The notes under the pieces were generated by a model. The model searched no databases. It saw only the letters and a list, made by a program, of their open reading frames with translations, and had not been told where the DNA came from. From Agapetus fuscipes (lineage: Eukaryota > Arthropoda > Insecta > Trichoptera > Glossosomatidae), in assembly GCA_951799405.1 (NCBI GenBank), contig OX637350.1, positions 1,721,852 through 1,785,851 of the forward strand: 64,000 bases of DNA. The letters are read 5' to 3'. A program made the position numbers and the translations under genes. Shown piece by piece: positions 1 to 9,248 of the stretch (position 1 is its first letter; every line of letters begins with the position of its first letter).

Positions 1-290
1 TAATAATGGTTGGCTTTGTCGGTACAAGAAAGAGCTCTATGGCTACTCCAAAGAGCCCGCTGTGATCCTTGCAGCACCTTACGACAGAAGCAACAATTCA
101 AGCAATACCTCTGCCCACCATAAACCCCCAAGCCTCTCGCACAGGGTTCCTTAAAAAAAAGTTCCATCAAAGAACAGACCCTGCAGTGGGCTGGTCACAT
201 AATTAGAATGGATGCCATAAACTCGATTAAGCGCCTAGCTCTCTCAGCACCACAAGATCGAAGGAGACTGGAGGACCAACAATGTAATAA
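1..290 (+). mobile_element. Decayed LINE reverse-transcriptase C-terminal fragment
   Basis: Around 190-280 the plus strand reads QWAGHIIRMD followed by an arginine/proline-rich stretch. This resembles the C-terminal WAGHVxRM motif of non-LTR retrotransposon polyproteins. The frame is broken on both sides and the left end is outside the window. It ends near 290, where a different LINE tail starts. Clade not determined. Confidence 0.4.
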
Positions 291-565
291 CTAACACTGC
301 GCTCGGCTGAGACTGGAGCCAAATCAAGGATTGAAGAACCTATAAGAAGAGTTAACACAGTGTTTGGAGAGCGTGCATTTGCAGTTGCTGGCCCTCTGGC
401 CTGGAACCACCTGCCACATCATGTGAGAGAGCTAGAGGACCATGGAAAGTTCCGGAATGCACTGAAGACAAGCAAATTTCTGGCATCGTTTGCACCAGCG
501 CCCTTGGAGTGAATACATCACGAAACGGCGCTATAAAAGAAATCATCAACTCATCATCATAATGA
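290..565 (+). mobile_element. L2-like LINE 3' end, 5'-truncated
   Basis: Frame LRSAETGAK...FGERAFAVAGPLAWNHLP...FRNALKTSKF matches the FGDRAFxxAGPxxWNxLP C-terminal signature of L2/CR1-group LINEs. After the stop come GCGCCCTTGGAG, a short spacer and AAACGGCGCT, which can pair as a 3' hairpin. An ATC-rich microsatellite tail follows (about 535-562). The same 3' hairpin is seen at 17.6 kb, 10.9 kb and 0.7 kb. Confidence 0.7.
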
Positions 566-669
566 ATCGAGATTTTCAATGTAGATGCAGCCGAGGCAGA
601 CATACGTAGCTGGAGAGCAAAGGCGATGGACAGGCGAGAGTGGAGAAGAACCCTGGATTCGGGCAAGGC

Positions 670-1205
670 ACACCCAGAACTATCGAGCTCATGATAATGG
701 TAATAATAATTCGACAATTTGTATACAGCGCCGTTTAGTGGCACTAGCCACCCCAAGGGCGCTTTTATGTGTTGAAGCTTCTGTTAAACAAATGTGTCTT
801 AAGCAACTTCCTGAAACTGCCAACACTGGTCTCTGTTCTCAACTCCAGAGGTAGACTATTCCAGCAGGATGGACCAGCCGAACTAAAAGCCCTGTCTCCG
901 AAACCGGTTCTGTTCCGTCGAAGAGGCAGTTGAAGCCTGTTTACGGCGTCACTCTGTGCAGAACGAAGAGTGCATCGTTTTCCACCTATCTGGTCGACTC
1001 TGCACAATTCACACAAGTACGATGGGGCAGACACATATTTTGTACTCAATCCTCTCTGGGACCCGCAGCCAATGAAGGCGCCGCAACAGAGGAGAGACAT
1101 GGTCAGTTTTTCGTCCTCCTAAAAGTGGTGATGGTGATGAACGGTATTCTCTCCCTAAAATAATATATCGGTACGTCAATGGGTGTCCATGACGCGTTCT
1201 GGCTT
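670..1205 (-). mobile_element. L2-like LINE 3' end, 5'-truncated and frameshifted
   Basis: On the minus strand one frame gives VSPLLRRLHWLRVPERIEYK. A second gives TGFGDRAFSSAGPSCWNSLP...FRKLLKTHLF. They are the same C-terminal LINE domain split by a frameshift near 1,010-1,050. The 3' UTR (about 730-765) carries the AGCGCC...GGCGCT hairpin, followed by an ATT-rich tail. Confidence 0.75.
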
Positions 1206-1341
1206 TCATCTGCTTTTAATGGCGGACTGTCAAACTCCATTCAGAGACTAGATAAGATTATTCTGTCAAAAATAAACCAGCTCCGTGCTTTACGGTCATA
1301 TTTTAGGGGAAAGATAAAATCTCAGCTTTGTTTAAGTGAAT

Positions 1342-1396
1342 GTGTGCGTGTGTGTGTATGTGTATACATGTATTAGTGTGTAAGTGTGCGTGTGTT
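1342..1396. repeat. GT-rich microsatellite
   Basis: Degenerate (GT)n run with TATGTG and TACATG interruptions. Confidence 0.8.
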
Positions 1397-1440
1397 AGAG
1401 GAAATAACTGGCGTAGAATATTCTACAAAAAACATATTAA

Positions 1441-1712
1441 ACGTAACTAAGCTAAAAATATTGTGAAACTTCTCGCCGCGTTATCACCGAAGCGTTTTTC
1501 ATGGAGTGAGAGGAACATATTTATTTTTACAGGTTAAGTAGCCGGGCTTTCTGTTGAAATGGTGGTTTCCCAGCTACCGAGGGGCTGCTACTCATTTATT
1601 GTGAAGGCTGAGTAAACCTTGCCGGTTTGTTTGGGTTTGAAATAAGCACCGAAACGGGAAATCATTTATGACATCCTCGGTGGGAGTCGAACCCAAGCTT
1701 TCGACAGGACGT
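1441..1712 (-). mobile_element. SINE-1 copy (tRNA-derived), minus
   Basis: Reverse-complement match to SINE-1: 3' end ACGTAACTAAGCT at left, CTTGCCGG and TTTATTTTTACAGG in the body, and the B-box region as GGGAGTCGAACCC at about 1,683-1,695. The A-box side is lost. It lies head to head with the plus copy starting at 1,860. Confidence 0.75.
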
Positions 1713-1859
1713 TATTCATAAATTAAGTAAAAAAACTTTAACGCTTTTGACAATGAGAAGATTAATTTTAAATGAATAATGTAAAAATAAAACACAGAGT
1801 TTTTCTTCACTACTTGATTTATTTCCTCGAGCGCTTGCGATGTTATCACACCATTCTGG

Positions 1860-2172
1860 TCCGGTCGATAGCTCAGTTGGTAGAGTGCTTGCATTCCATG
1901 CCGTGAGCTCGGGTTCGAGTCCCAGCGAGGGTATCAGAAATGATTTCCCGTTTCGGTGTTTATTTCAAACCCCAAAATAAAATACCGGCAAGGTTTACTC
2001 AGCCTTCACAAGAAATGAGTAAAGCCCTCTCGGGAGCTGGGAAACCCCCACTTCAACTGAATTGGCCGGCCCCCTTACCTGTAAAAAAAAATAGGTTCAA
2101 CTCGCCACATGCGACCCCTTCGGGGATAACGCGGCAAGAAGTTACACTATATGCGTAGCTTAGTTGCGTTGC
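1860..2172 (+). mobile_element. SINE-1 full-length reference copy (tRNA-derived)
   Basis: The tRNA-like head has an A-box-type TAGCTCAGTTGGTAGAGTG (1,867-1,885) and a B-box-type GGGTTCGAGTCCC. These are internal RNA polymerase III promoter elements. The tRNA-unrelated body contains TTTCGGTGTTTATTTC, CTCGGGAGCTGGGAAAC and AGAAGTTACACTATATG, ending TAGCTTAGTTGCG. About 310 bp. Used as the family reference; I count around 20 copies or pieces in the window. Confidence 0.85.
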
Positions 2173-2294
2173 TTCTCACCATATCACACCACAGTTGTTC
2201 TCTTGATAATGGTGTGATAGCATCGAAAGCGCTCTACTAAATAAATCAACTCGTTCAGCAAAACATTGTGTTTACTTTTTACATTATTAAATTC

Positions 2295-2482
2295 CCTGTT
2301 TCAGGGAATGTCGGCAAGAGTTGCAGGGCTTATGTTCATTTGAGGTTTGTATTTTATTTGTAAGTACACAATCAGCATTTGTAAGCGCGAACTACACGTG
2401 TTTGTTTGTGGGCATACATCTGAGAGCTTTGAATGAATATATCCTTGCAACTTAGATTATAGATAGATTATAGATTAAATTA
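2295..2482 (+). repeat. Family A copy (3' two thirds), plus
   Basis: Starts within TTTCAGGGAATGTCGGCAAG and ends TGCAACTTAGATTATAG with a TAGATTA-type tail. It has the CTGAGAGCTTTGAATG variant also seen at 23.1 and 30.4 kb. Confidence 0.75.
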
Positions 2483-3189
2483 ATTATAGTATTTCATTAC
2501 TTCTTCAACACACCTTTACAAATAGCTTGTTATTTCCCTTGTATAAACTGAGTACCTACACTGACTGGCCTCCTTGATATTCTAAGTAAATTCCTTGTTT
2601 ACCCGCACACACCTGTTCCCAGTAATTAATTATCCTGCTCTCTCGGGAACGGGACAAACACAGGGACAACTTTTCAAAGAACACTTTTTCAGCCAACTTA
2701 CCATATTTACGATCTAAAATTGAGTTAACGTTGAAGGGCTGGTATTTTTTAATATCTTTCCCCGGTTTGTGGTTATGAAAAAAAAAAAAAATCAAGATGG
2801 TTTTCATTTTATTACGAAGTCACCTTTAGGAAAATTTTAAGACAGCAATTAAAAAGTAATTTCTCTTATCCGCAAGATTAAATAATTTGTGATCACTTTA
2901 TTTTCACAAGATCAATGAAAAATTTAACAGAAGTTACACCGACGGTAGGAAGGAATTCTGGAGGTGGATCAATTCAAATAGGATTAAATGTTCCACATTG
3001 ACCACCCCAGGAGTCAAAAGTGCTGACGGTAAGATGGTATCGGAGAATGAAGAAGTATGTAGTCGGTGTTATGGCCGTGTGGGTCAAATTGCTTGTTGGA
3101 CTACCGTATTTGGAGCAAGATAACGCTGGTTGGAATTACGCCTGGTCCTTTGACCATAACTTCGACCATGGTTCAACAGATGCCATTGC
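2483..3189. other. No gene seen
   Basis: AT-rich sequence. Open frames on both strands are short and have no recognisable domain. Lies inside the downstream intron of the guanylate cyclase gene. Confidence 0.5.
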
Positions 3190-3423
3190 ATACACACAAG
3201 CTTCTGATTTCGCATGACGACAACTGGCCAGGCAAAATAAGATTGGTGAATTGTATTCCTTCTCACAAATCTATTTTTTTTAAATGGTAGATTAAGAGAT
3301 TCACTCACAAGCTTTTACTTTCGCATGAAGACAATTACTGGCTAGGTAAAATAGGTTTAGTGAATTGTACTCCTCTTCACGAATCTATTTTAAGAAAAAT
3401 GGAAGATCAAGAGGTTTACTCAC
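3190..3423 (-). repeat. Tandem duplication carrying the intron donor region
   Basis: Two imperfect copies about 111 bp apart: CACAAGCTTCTGATTTCGCATG at 3,195 and CACAAGCTTTTACTTTCGCATG at 3,306. Read on the minus strand, the second copy begins at the real splice donor (GTGAGT at 3,418-3,423). The first copy carries a duplicated donor-like GTGAGTG at about 3,301-3,307. Confidence 0.6.
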
Positions 3424-3647
3424 GTAGCTGAGCATGGGCAGATTGAAGGCAGCTGCCATGCGACCTTCATGCACGCAGGTCTCCTGGGGTCCTATATAGG
3501 CGGCCACTCCCCTCGCCCACAGCGCTGCCGTCTGCCTGATGGAGGTCACCTCTTCTCCATGAGTCTCCGCCACGGTCAGCTGCAGGGAGTGCCCCAGCTG
3601 GCTCAGGGGACCGGCGTTGATCTCAGCAATGGCCAAAGATATGGCCC
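3424..3647 (-). CDS. Gyc32E: Receptor guanylate cyclase (Gyc32E-like), coding exon 3, extracellular ligand-binding domain
   Basis: Minus-strand exon of 224 bp. On the coding strand it follows an acceptor TTTTTGTTGCAG and ends at donor CTCAGCTAC|GTGAGT. It encodes AISLAIAEINAGPLSQLG...ETHGEE...WARGVAAYIGPQETCVHEGR...FNLPMLSY. This fits the N-terminal lobe of the type I periplasmic-binding-like (ANF receptor) domain of receptor guanylate cyclases, which make cGMP from GTP through a cytoplasmic catalytic domain. The GPQETC...AAFNLPMLSY block is the best match to insect Gyc32E. The exon begins in phase 2 (GG of a glycine codon) and ends in phase 0. It joins exon 2 in frame as LTIS-G-AISLA. Transmembrane, kinase-homology and cyclase domains must lie left of position 1. 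The family assignment is from recall and is not an alignment. Confidence 0.88.
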
Positions 3648-3699
3648 CTGCAACAAAAACAGATGGATTTGAGTTCAAAAACCTTCAATAAGTTCAAGA

Positions 3700-3780
3700 G
3701 AGAGGAGCAACTGTGCTCCGTCGGGATTCGAATCCACTACCTTCCAATCACGAGTCCGAAGTGTTAACCAATAGAAAGGT
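3700..3780 (-). mobile_element. SINE-2 head fragment, minus
   Basis: TGTGCTCCGTCGGGATTCGAATCC and ACGAGTCCGAAGTGTTAACC are the reverse complement of the SINE-2 B-box and A-box head. No 3' tail is present. Confidence 0.65.
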
Positions 3781-4294
3781 ACAGGTTAGTTTGTAAAAAA
3801 ATGTACATTTCTTCATGAGATATACTCGGTTTCTTGAACTTCACGGATGCATAGATATAAGACTGCACTGAGTCGGTGCAAAGCTTTTCTCAGAAATGGA
3901 AAAGAAGGTTCGAGAATGATTACGCTCGTTTATTGAAAGAAATGAATGTGAAAAGAAAACACTGACGAGAAACTATTGTAGGCGAAGAAAGTATTATGGA
4001 AGATTTTTCTTGTACCGCGAGTATAAAACGTTTGGTAAATACTCAACCATCGCGTAAACAGAAAAAAATGTGTGACAAATACAACAGCGTCTCTAGTGGG
4101 GGGGGGAGGTGGTAGGCACGCAATTTCGAGAATTTCAATCTTCGCGGAAAAAAACCCTAAATAGATGAAGAACATATTGCGCAATAACTAGATGTCGTCG
4201 CGGGCCTGATCTAAGCCGTCAAACTATACAGTTCAAAAAAGCAACTACGCAACAGTACGCAGCAAACAGCCCTGCAACAAAGGATCAGGACATC
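3781..4294. other. No gene seen
   Basis: Intronic AT-rich sequence with a G9 run near 4,098. Open frames are short and carry no recognisable domain. Confidence 0.5.
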
Positions 4295-4385
4295 AACCGC
4301 CACATCACCAACACCTCTGCGGCAATACAACAAGTGGCATAGACCCCTAGAGTTTCTGAAATCTAGGGAGTCTCCCACAGGATTT
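4295..4385 (-). repeat. Repeat J copy, minus
   Basis: Reverse complement of an approximately 85-bp sequence at 5,605-5,693 and 53,555-53,633 (GAAATCTAGGGAGTCTC, AACACCTCTGCGGCA). At the other two sites it abuts a SINE-2. Confidence 0.6.
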
Positions 4386-4391
4386 CTTAAA

Positions 4392-4496
4392 ATAAAAATA
4401 AACTCTGTGTACGAACCGAATGTGACTCGTATATGAAATAAATTTTGCAAAATTAATAACCGCAATTTATATTCGATTGAGCCCGAAAATCACAAC
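4392..4496 (+). mobile_element. LTR 3' fragment
   Basis: CTCTGTGTACGAACCGAATGTGA, then CCGCAATTT, then GAGCCCGAAAATCACAACA. This matches the 3' end of the solo LTRs at 9,249-9,787 and 57,170-57,454. Confidence 0.65.
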
Positions 4497-4631
4497 AATA
4501 TCGATATCTAAACACACATATTTTCTTCATATTATTGTCTGTTCTCAAGAAGAACATAACGGTTCATTTTATTTAATGAACTTTGCGTGGGCCGGAACAT
4601 CTTTCGCCTTTACATTAATCATTTCGGTGAC

Positions 4632-5325
4632 AGGCGTAGAACGGCACAGTGACAAAACGATACATGACAAAACGACACATGATATGACACCACGCATGAG
4701 ACATGACTGAACGACACATGACAGAACAACACATGACAGAATTTCCCAATGACAGTAGGTACATCACATGACAAAAAATCACAATGACAAAACAACAAAG
4801 AAAATACATCACTATGACTTGAATTACGTGTTGGCGATTCTTTGACTTATACGAGTAGGTTGGTATGCGATATGATATAGGTTGTTATGACGCTGACCAC
4901 CCATACTGTCAAAAATGGTTCACTTACGTCATAAATCTCACCCCTGTTTCAGGGAAGGTCGGCAAGAGTTGCAGGGCTTATGTTCATTTGAAATTGGGTA
5001 TTTATATTGTAAATACACATGTGGCATGTTTAAGCGCGAACTTATACGTGACTGCTTATAGGAATGCATTTAATATGAATCTCAAATGTAATATATCTTT
5101 GCAACTTAGAAGAAAGATTATAGATACATATAATGTGGCATTGTTTTTTATGTGCCTTTTATGGTATGTATGTTCTATTTTGTTATGTGATGATTTTTCT
5201 TGTGATGTTTTGTCATTATGATATACATTCCTGTGATGTGTTGTCCTGTGTTGTTCTGTCATGTGTCGTTATGTCACTGTGTCGTTTAGTCACTGTGTCG
5301 TTCTCTCATGGTTCTACCAATAATT
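4632..5325. mobile_element. Foldback-like element FB1 with inverted 15-bp arrays
   Basis: The left arm (about 4,640-4,815) repeats the motif ACATCACATGACAAA. The right arm (about 5,150-5,320) repeats its reverse complement (TTTGTCATGTGATGT). The outermost motif is GGCACAGTGAC at left and GTCACTGTGTCG at right. A family A copy lies between the arms. The left arm aligns with the left arm of FB2 at 13.3 kb, so this is a dispersed element and not local slippage. The short open frames come from the 15-bp period. Confidence 0.6.
4842..5113 (+). repeat. Family A copy, plus (inside FB1)
   Basis: TTGACTTATACGAGTAGGTTGG, TGACCACCCATACTGTC, CACCCCTGTTTCAGGGAAGG, then TTTGCAACTTAGA. Near full length, with a short duplication near its start. 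Confidence 0.8.
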
Positions 5326-5604
5326 CCACATAGTCGAGACGCAAGAGAAAATGAAATCATTCACACTCTCCGCGGACATATATGGAGTCCGCTAATGATT
5401 TTAAATGTATTTTTTTTTATGAACGGCATTAATTAGATTTCATCATAAATCACTCTAACGAACAAAACGTGAGATAAAAAAGTGATGGGCAGGTAGGATT
5501 AGGTCCAGATTAAGATCGCTGGGAGCCCTGGTGCGGGGAAAATCAGGGGGGCCCTAAACTCACACCCCCCTCATCCCCTACCCACCATTTTTTTTTGTTT
5601 TTCT

Positions 5605-5693
5605 TTAAGAAATCCTGTGAGGGAGATTCCCTAGATTTCAGAGACTCTGGGAGTCCATCTATGACACTTGTTGTAGTGCTGCAGAGGTGTTGT
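5605..5693 (+). repeat. Repeat J copy, plus
   Basis: AATCCTGTGAGGGAGATTCC through GTGCTGCAGAGGTGT. Directly abuts the SINE-2 3' side at 5,697, as the copy at 53.55 kb also abuts a SINE-2. Confidence 0.6.
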
Positions 5694-5696
5694 TTA

Positions 5697-5930
5697 CGAG
5701 CTTGGTCGTTGCTACAAAGCGCCAATATCCATTTGCAAGACCCAGTTGCTGTAAGGCTGGATGGACTTTTAGTGACCGGTCTTTAGTAAAGTTTTTATGA
5801 TTTTTTCAACCCAGCCCAGAGTACATTTGAAAATATAAATGGTATATTTTTTGTGCTCCGCCGGGATTTGACTCCACAACCTTCCATTTACGAGCGTGAA
5901 GTGTTGCCACTGGACTACAGACCGGTCAAA
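5697..5930 (-). mobile_element. SINE-2 copy (tRNA-derived), minus
   Basis: Reverse complement of the SINE-2 body (GAGCTTGGTCGTTGCTACAAA, CCCAGTTGCTGTAAGGCTGG) and head (GTGCTCCGCCGGGATTTGAC, then ACTGGACTACAGACCGGTC). The shared LINE-type 3' tail is missing here. Confidence 0.8.
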
Positions 5931-6261
5931 TACTTGTTATAAACCAAAACCACCACTGCCTACGGCGTTTAAGTTTATTTATAGGAATCCTGTTCGGGAG
6001 ATCCAAATTTCCAAAAAACCAAGGTTTTTGAAGAAATTTATGTTGAAAATTTCTTTGAAGTATATTTTTTAAGCATCTCGGGGGCCCCCTAGGGAGGAGA
6101 GGCCCTGGGTTAGTCGCACCGCCCGATCCTCCCTTAATCTAGACCTGGATAGAAACAAATTCTACGTAATAATATGTAACATGACATCTTTCTCAAACTG
6201 GAGGACGATTTTTTTTTAAATTAATAAATTTGTGAAGAGGAATTATACTTACAAACCAAGA
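5931..6261. other. No gene seen
   Basis: Low-complexity intronic sequence. It has a partial repeat J start at about 5,985 and GGGGGCCCCC near 6,080. Confidence 0.5.
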
Positions 6262-6483
6262 CCACCCATACTGTAAAAAAAATATTCACTTTACCAATGT
6301 CACCCCTGTTTCAGGGAAGGTCGGCAATAGTTGCAGGGCGTATGTTCATTTGAGATTGTTTTTTTATATTTTAGGTCCACATGCATGTGTGAGCGTGAAA
6401 TTACTTATAATTCTGCCTGTGGGAATGCATGTAATGTGAATCTTAAATTATACATATCTTTGCAACTTAGATTTAGATTAGAC
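6262..6483 (+). repeat. Family A copy, plus
   Basis: Starts at the CCACCCATACTGTAAAAA position of the consensus and ends TTTGCAACTTAGATTTAGATTAG. 5'-truncated. Confidence 0.8.
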
Positions 6484-7075
6484 AACCATTTATTTTTTAA
6501 ATAGTAAAAGTAAAGATTTCATTGATAATTTTCTTAAATAAAGTGCCAAAATTTTGAGTCCCGCCAAAACACAGCGCGGTCGGCTAGCCAAACCGTGACG
6601 TCACTGGATCCGCCAGGCTACCTGAGAACCTCGGTGCAGTTCTATGTAATACACATACCGACTAAATAAAAAATGCCCTGTTTTACCGGCAATCGAAAAT
6701 GCGCGAATTTTAAAGAGCTATAATTTAAAAACTATGCCAGATACGAGTATAGATTTTTTTTAATAACGCAGATGCATTTTTTTAAATGTAGTCTATCATT
6801 TTATGATATTAAAAAATGTGTGAAACTACTCTATTCCATTTACCAGTATGGCGCACAGCTACAGTGCTTGACAGTCTGTGTTTTACAGCGTTTGATCACC
6901 GACGTGGAATGGCTTTGAATTTGTGCTGCTACATAACGACATGCTTTTAGGGAATCAGTATATCGGTGTAGTGGTATTCCTGGATGATCGCATGGTATTC
7001 AGAGTATCCGTGAAATGTAGAGAAGATATAAGGGCGAGTATATATGAATATTGCATAAGCCAGGGAGATGGATAA
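6484..7075. other. No gene seen
   Basis: AT-rich intron. The only notable item is a less AT-rich patch at 6,570-6,640. Confidence 0.5.
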
Positions 7076-7094
7076 ATAATAATAATAATAATAT
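7076..7094. repeat. (AAT)n microsatellite
   Basis: Six uninterrupted AAT units at the left edge of the MITE copy at 7,088. Confidence 0.85.
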
Positions 7095-7480
7095 AAGCGA
7101 CAAAAACTAAATTGTTCAGGAGAGTAGCTTAAAGTTTGAGATTGCAGAAAAATGGCCAAACTTTTTTATTTTCTATCATATCGTTAAAATCAAAACAGCT
7201 CTAAAATTAAAAAAAATGAAGGCATTTATTGGCATTCCTATTAATGTGGTTTTACGATTTTTTTTATGTCGCAAGCGCCTTAAGGACAAAAAAGGCCAAA
7301 ATCTTGTCGATTACACCAAAACCATACTTCGAAAACGCAGTTGTTTGCTTGGGCATAAACAACAACAAAAAATCATCGTAGAGCTACGGGAGTTAGCGCA
7401 TTAGGAAGAGCGGAAAATTTCAAACTCATTTTTGACCAAAACGTCGCTTATTACTTCCTTTTAACGGTCGATATTTTATT
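7088..7480 (+). mobile_element. MITE copy 1 (inverted partner at 58.2-58.7 kb)
   Basis: AAGCGACAAAAACTAAATTG through CAAGCGCCTTAAGGAC to CCTTTTAACGGTCGATATT. The reverse complement recurs at 58,218-58,675, where both termini show the GTTAAAAGG/CCTTTTAAC inverted repeat. The left terminus here is lost in the AAT run. Confidence 0.65.
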
Positions 7481-7573
7481 TTATCCTACACCCTCTTCCT
7501 TTTTTTTGAGAAAAAAGGCTCTAACGCAGTCATGAGACGGTAGAAATATCAGATACAAGGGTTGTTTGCATAC

Positions 7574-7724
7574 CGGATATGGTGAGACCAGGTCTGGGAT
7601 ACTCCAGATCTCCAGGACGTCGCTGGGATCCCGTGAGGTAGCCCAGGAGGAAGTCTTCACCCAGGACAGGAGGCAGGAGGAAGACGCCGCATACGGTCCA
7701 CAGCACCAACGTCCACGGGAGACC
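7574..7724 (-). CDS. Gyc32E: Receptor guanylate cyclase (Gyc32E-like), coding exon 2, signal peptide and start of ectodomain
   Basis: Minus-strand exon encoding GLPWTLVLWTVCGVFLLPPVLG, a hydrophobic signal-peptide core, then EDFLLGYLTGSQRRPGDLEY and PRPGLTISG. GYLTGSQRRPGD...GLTISG is a strong match to the mature N-terminus of Gyc32E. The coding-strand donor is ATATCCG|GTATGC, leaving phase 1, which exactly complements exon 3. The coding-strand acceptor is TTATGGTTGCAG|GGTCTC in phase 0. The frame is also open through that acceptor to an ATG at 7,743-7,745 (MLSLWLQ...), so an alternative start in this exon cannot be excluded. I prefer the spliced start because exon 1 at 29.0 kb supplies a charged n-region in the right phase. 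Confidence 0.85.
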
Positions 7725-7805
7725 CTGCAACCATAAAGATAGCATGGACTGTTGAATTATAGCATGAGGTATGTGACCTAATTGATAAAGCGTTTAATAA
7801 GTAAA

Positions 7806-7985
7806 TAATAATATTAGGATGATTTATTTGGTGAGCGCTGTTTTTGTGTGAATCACACCTCAATAGACCTCTGCGAGCTTGGTCGTTGCTGTAGAAAGCG
7901 TCAATTCTCAAGCAAGACCCAGTTGCTGTAAGGCTGGAAGGACCTTTAGTGACCGGTCGTTTGTAAAGCTTTATGAAATTAAGAA
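7806..7985 (-). mobile_element. SINE-2 3' half with LINE-type tail, minus
   Basis: AATAATATTAGGATGATTTATTTGG, GAGCGCTGTTTTTGTGTG, CACACCTCAATAG, then GAGCTTGGTCGTTGC and CAGTTGCTGTAAGGCTGG. Truncated before the tRNA-like head. Confidence 0.8.
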
Positions 7986-8000
7986 GTAAAGTTTATCTGA

Positions 8001-8136
8001 ACAATGTATACGTCGACATTAAAAATTCATGCCATTGTATATTTACAATGTAAACGTATACATTAAAAATTCATGCCATTGTATATTTACAATGTATACG
8101 TCTACATTAAAAATTCATGCCATCGTATATTTACTC
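8001..8136. repeat. 44-bp tandem repeat, 3 copies
   Basis: ATTAAAAATTCATGCC recurs at 8,018, 8,062 and 8,106, an exact 44-bp spacing. Confidence 0.85.
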
Positions 8137-8269
8137 AGATTCATTTTATTGCCATGCATAAGTAGTGCCAAAACCAGCTACATACATACATCTTCAATCA
8201 CATGGCAGCACAATGTAGTCCTGAATGTGGTGGAACTGGGCTGAGACACTCTTACATTGCACAGCTGCA

Positions 8270-9150
8270 TGACATAATAGCACAGTGACAAAACACCACA
8301 TGGCATTACATCACATGAAATAACATCACATGATAAAAAATCACAATGACCAAACATCACACAAAAAACATCACAAAGTCAAAATATCACTTCCTCTAAT
8401 GTGAACCTCTTGTCATACTTCGTTAGAATAGCGGGATGCATTTACTAAACTCAATGGTCCAGAACGTCTAGATCTCAATACTAAGTGTGTCATGTGATGT
8501 TATGCCTTGTGATGTAATGGCATATGATGTTTTTTCATGTGGTGCATTGTCATTGAGATGTCATGTATTGTTTTGTCACTGTTCTGTTCTGTCCTCTTTA
8601 CCATATTCCACATACGCTAACCTGAAAAACCCCTTATGTGATGCGGAGAGTACTTCGTTAGAATATGGGGATGCATTTACTAAGCTCAATGGTCCAGAAC
8701 GCCTAGATCTCAATACTTAGTGTGTCATGTGATGTAATGTCACGTGATGTTATGTCATGTGATGTTATGTCATGTGATGTTTTGTCACTGTGCTGTTCTG
8801 TCCTCTTAACTATATTCCACATACACTGACCGGAGCAACCTCTAATGTGACCCTCTTGTCATGCGGAGAATACTTCGTTAGAATATGGGGATGCATTTAC
8901 TAAGCTCAATGGTCCAGAACGCCTAGATCTCAATACTAAGTGTGTCATCTGATGTTATTTCATGTGATGTTATGTCACGTGATGTTTTGTAACTGTTCTG
9001 TTCTGTCCTTTTTACCATATTCCACATACGCTGACCGGAGCAACCCCTAATGTGACCCTCTTGTCATGCGGAGAATACTTCGTTAGAATATGGGGATGCA
9101 TTTACGAGACTCAATGGTCCAGAACGCCTAGATCTCAATACTTAGTGTGT
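8270..9150. mobile_element. Foldback-like element FB3 with 15-bp arrays and an internal 205-235 bp tandem
   Basis: The left arm (about 8,277-8,395) has the ACATCACATGATAAA motif. The right side (about 8,487-9,010) has the reverse complement (TCATGTGATGTTATG). The right side is a tandem of four segments, each starting ACTTCGTTAGAATA (8,417, 8,652, 8,872, 9,077) and containing AATGGTCCAGAACG and TCTAGATCTCAATACT. Spacings are 235, 220 and 205 bp, differing by one 15-bp unit each. Confidence 0.6.
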
Positions 9151-9248
9151 CTGCTTTCAAAGCATTTGTGTGTCATCTCCTGCAGTAAAGGTGAAAGATT
9201 TTTTTCTTTACTTTGTATCAACAAAATACGTAAAAATAATCGTAATAT

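Noticed and set aside
1867..1930. tRNA gene
   Set aside because: A and B boxes are present but the sequence continues as a dispersed SINE body, with no tRNA fold or terminator; the same holds for all SINE-1/2/3 heads.
3084..3308. 74-codon minus frame as a further guanylate cyclase exon
   Set aside because: The translation does not match the expected continuation of the ligand-binding domain and it lies in the duplicated intron segment.
7743..7745. ATG in exon 2 as the only start of the guanylate cyclase
   Set aside because: Possible, but TTGCAG directly after it is an acceptor in the phase of the candidate exon at 29.0 kb, which gives a better signal peptide. Kept as an alternative.
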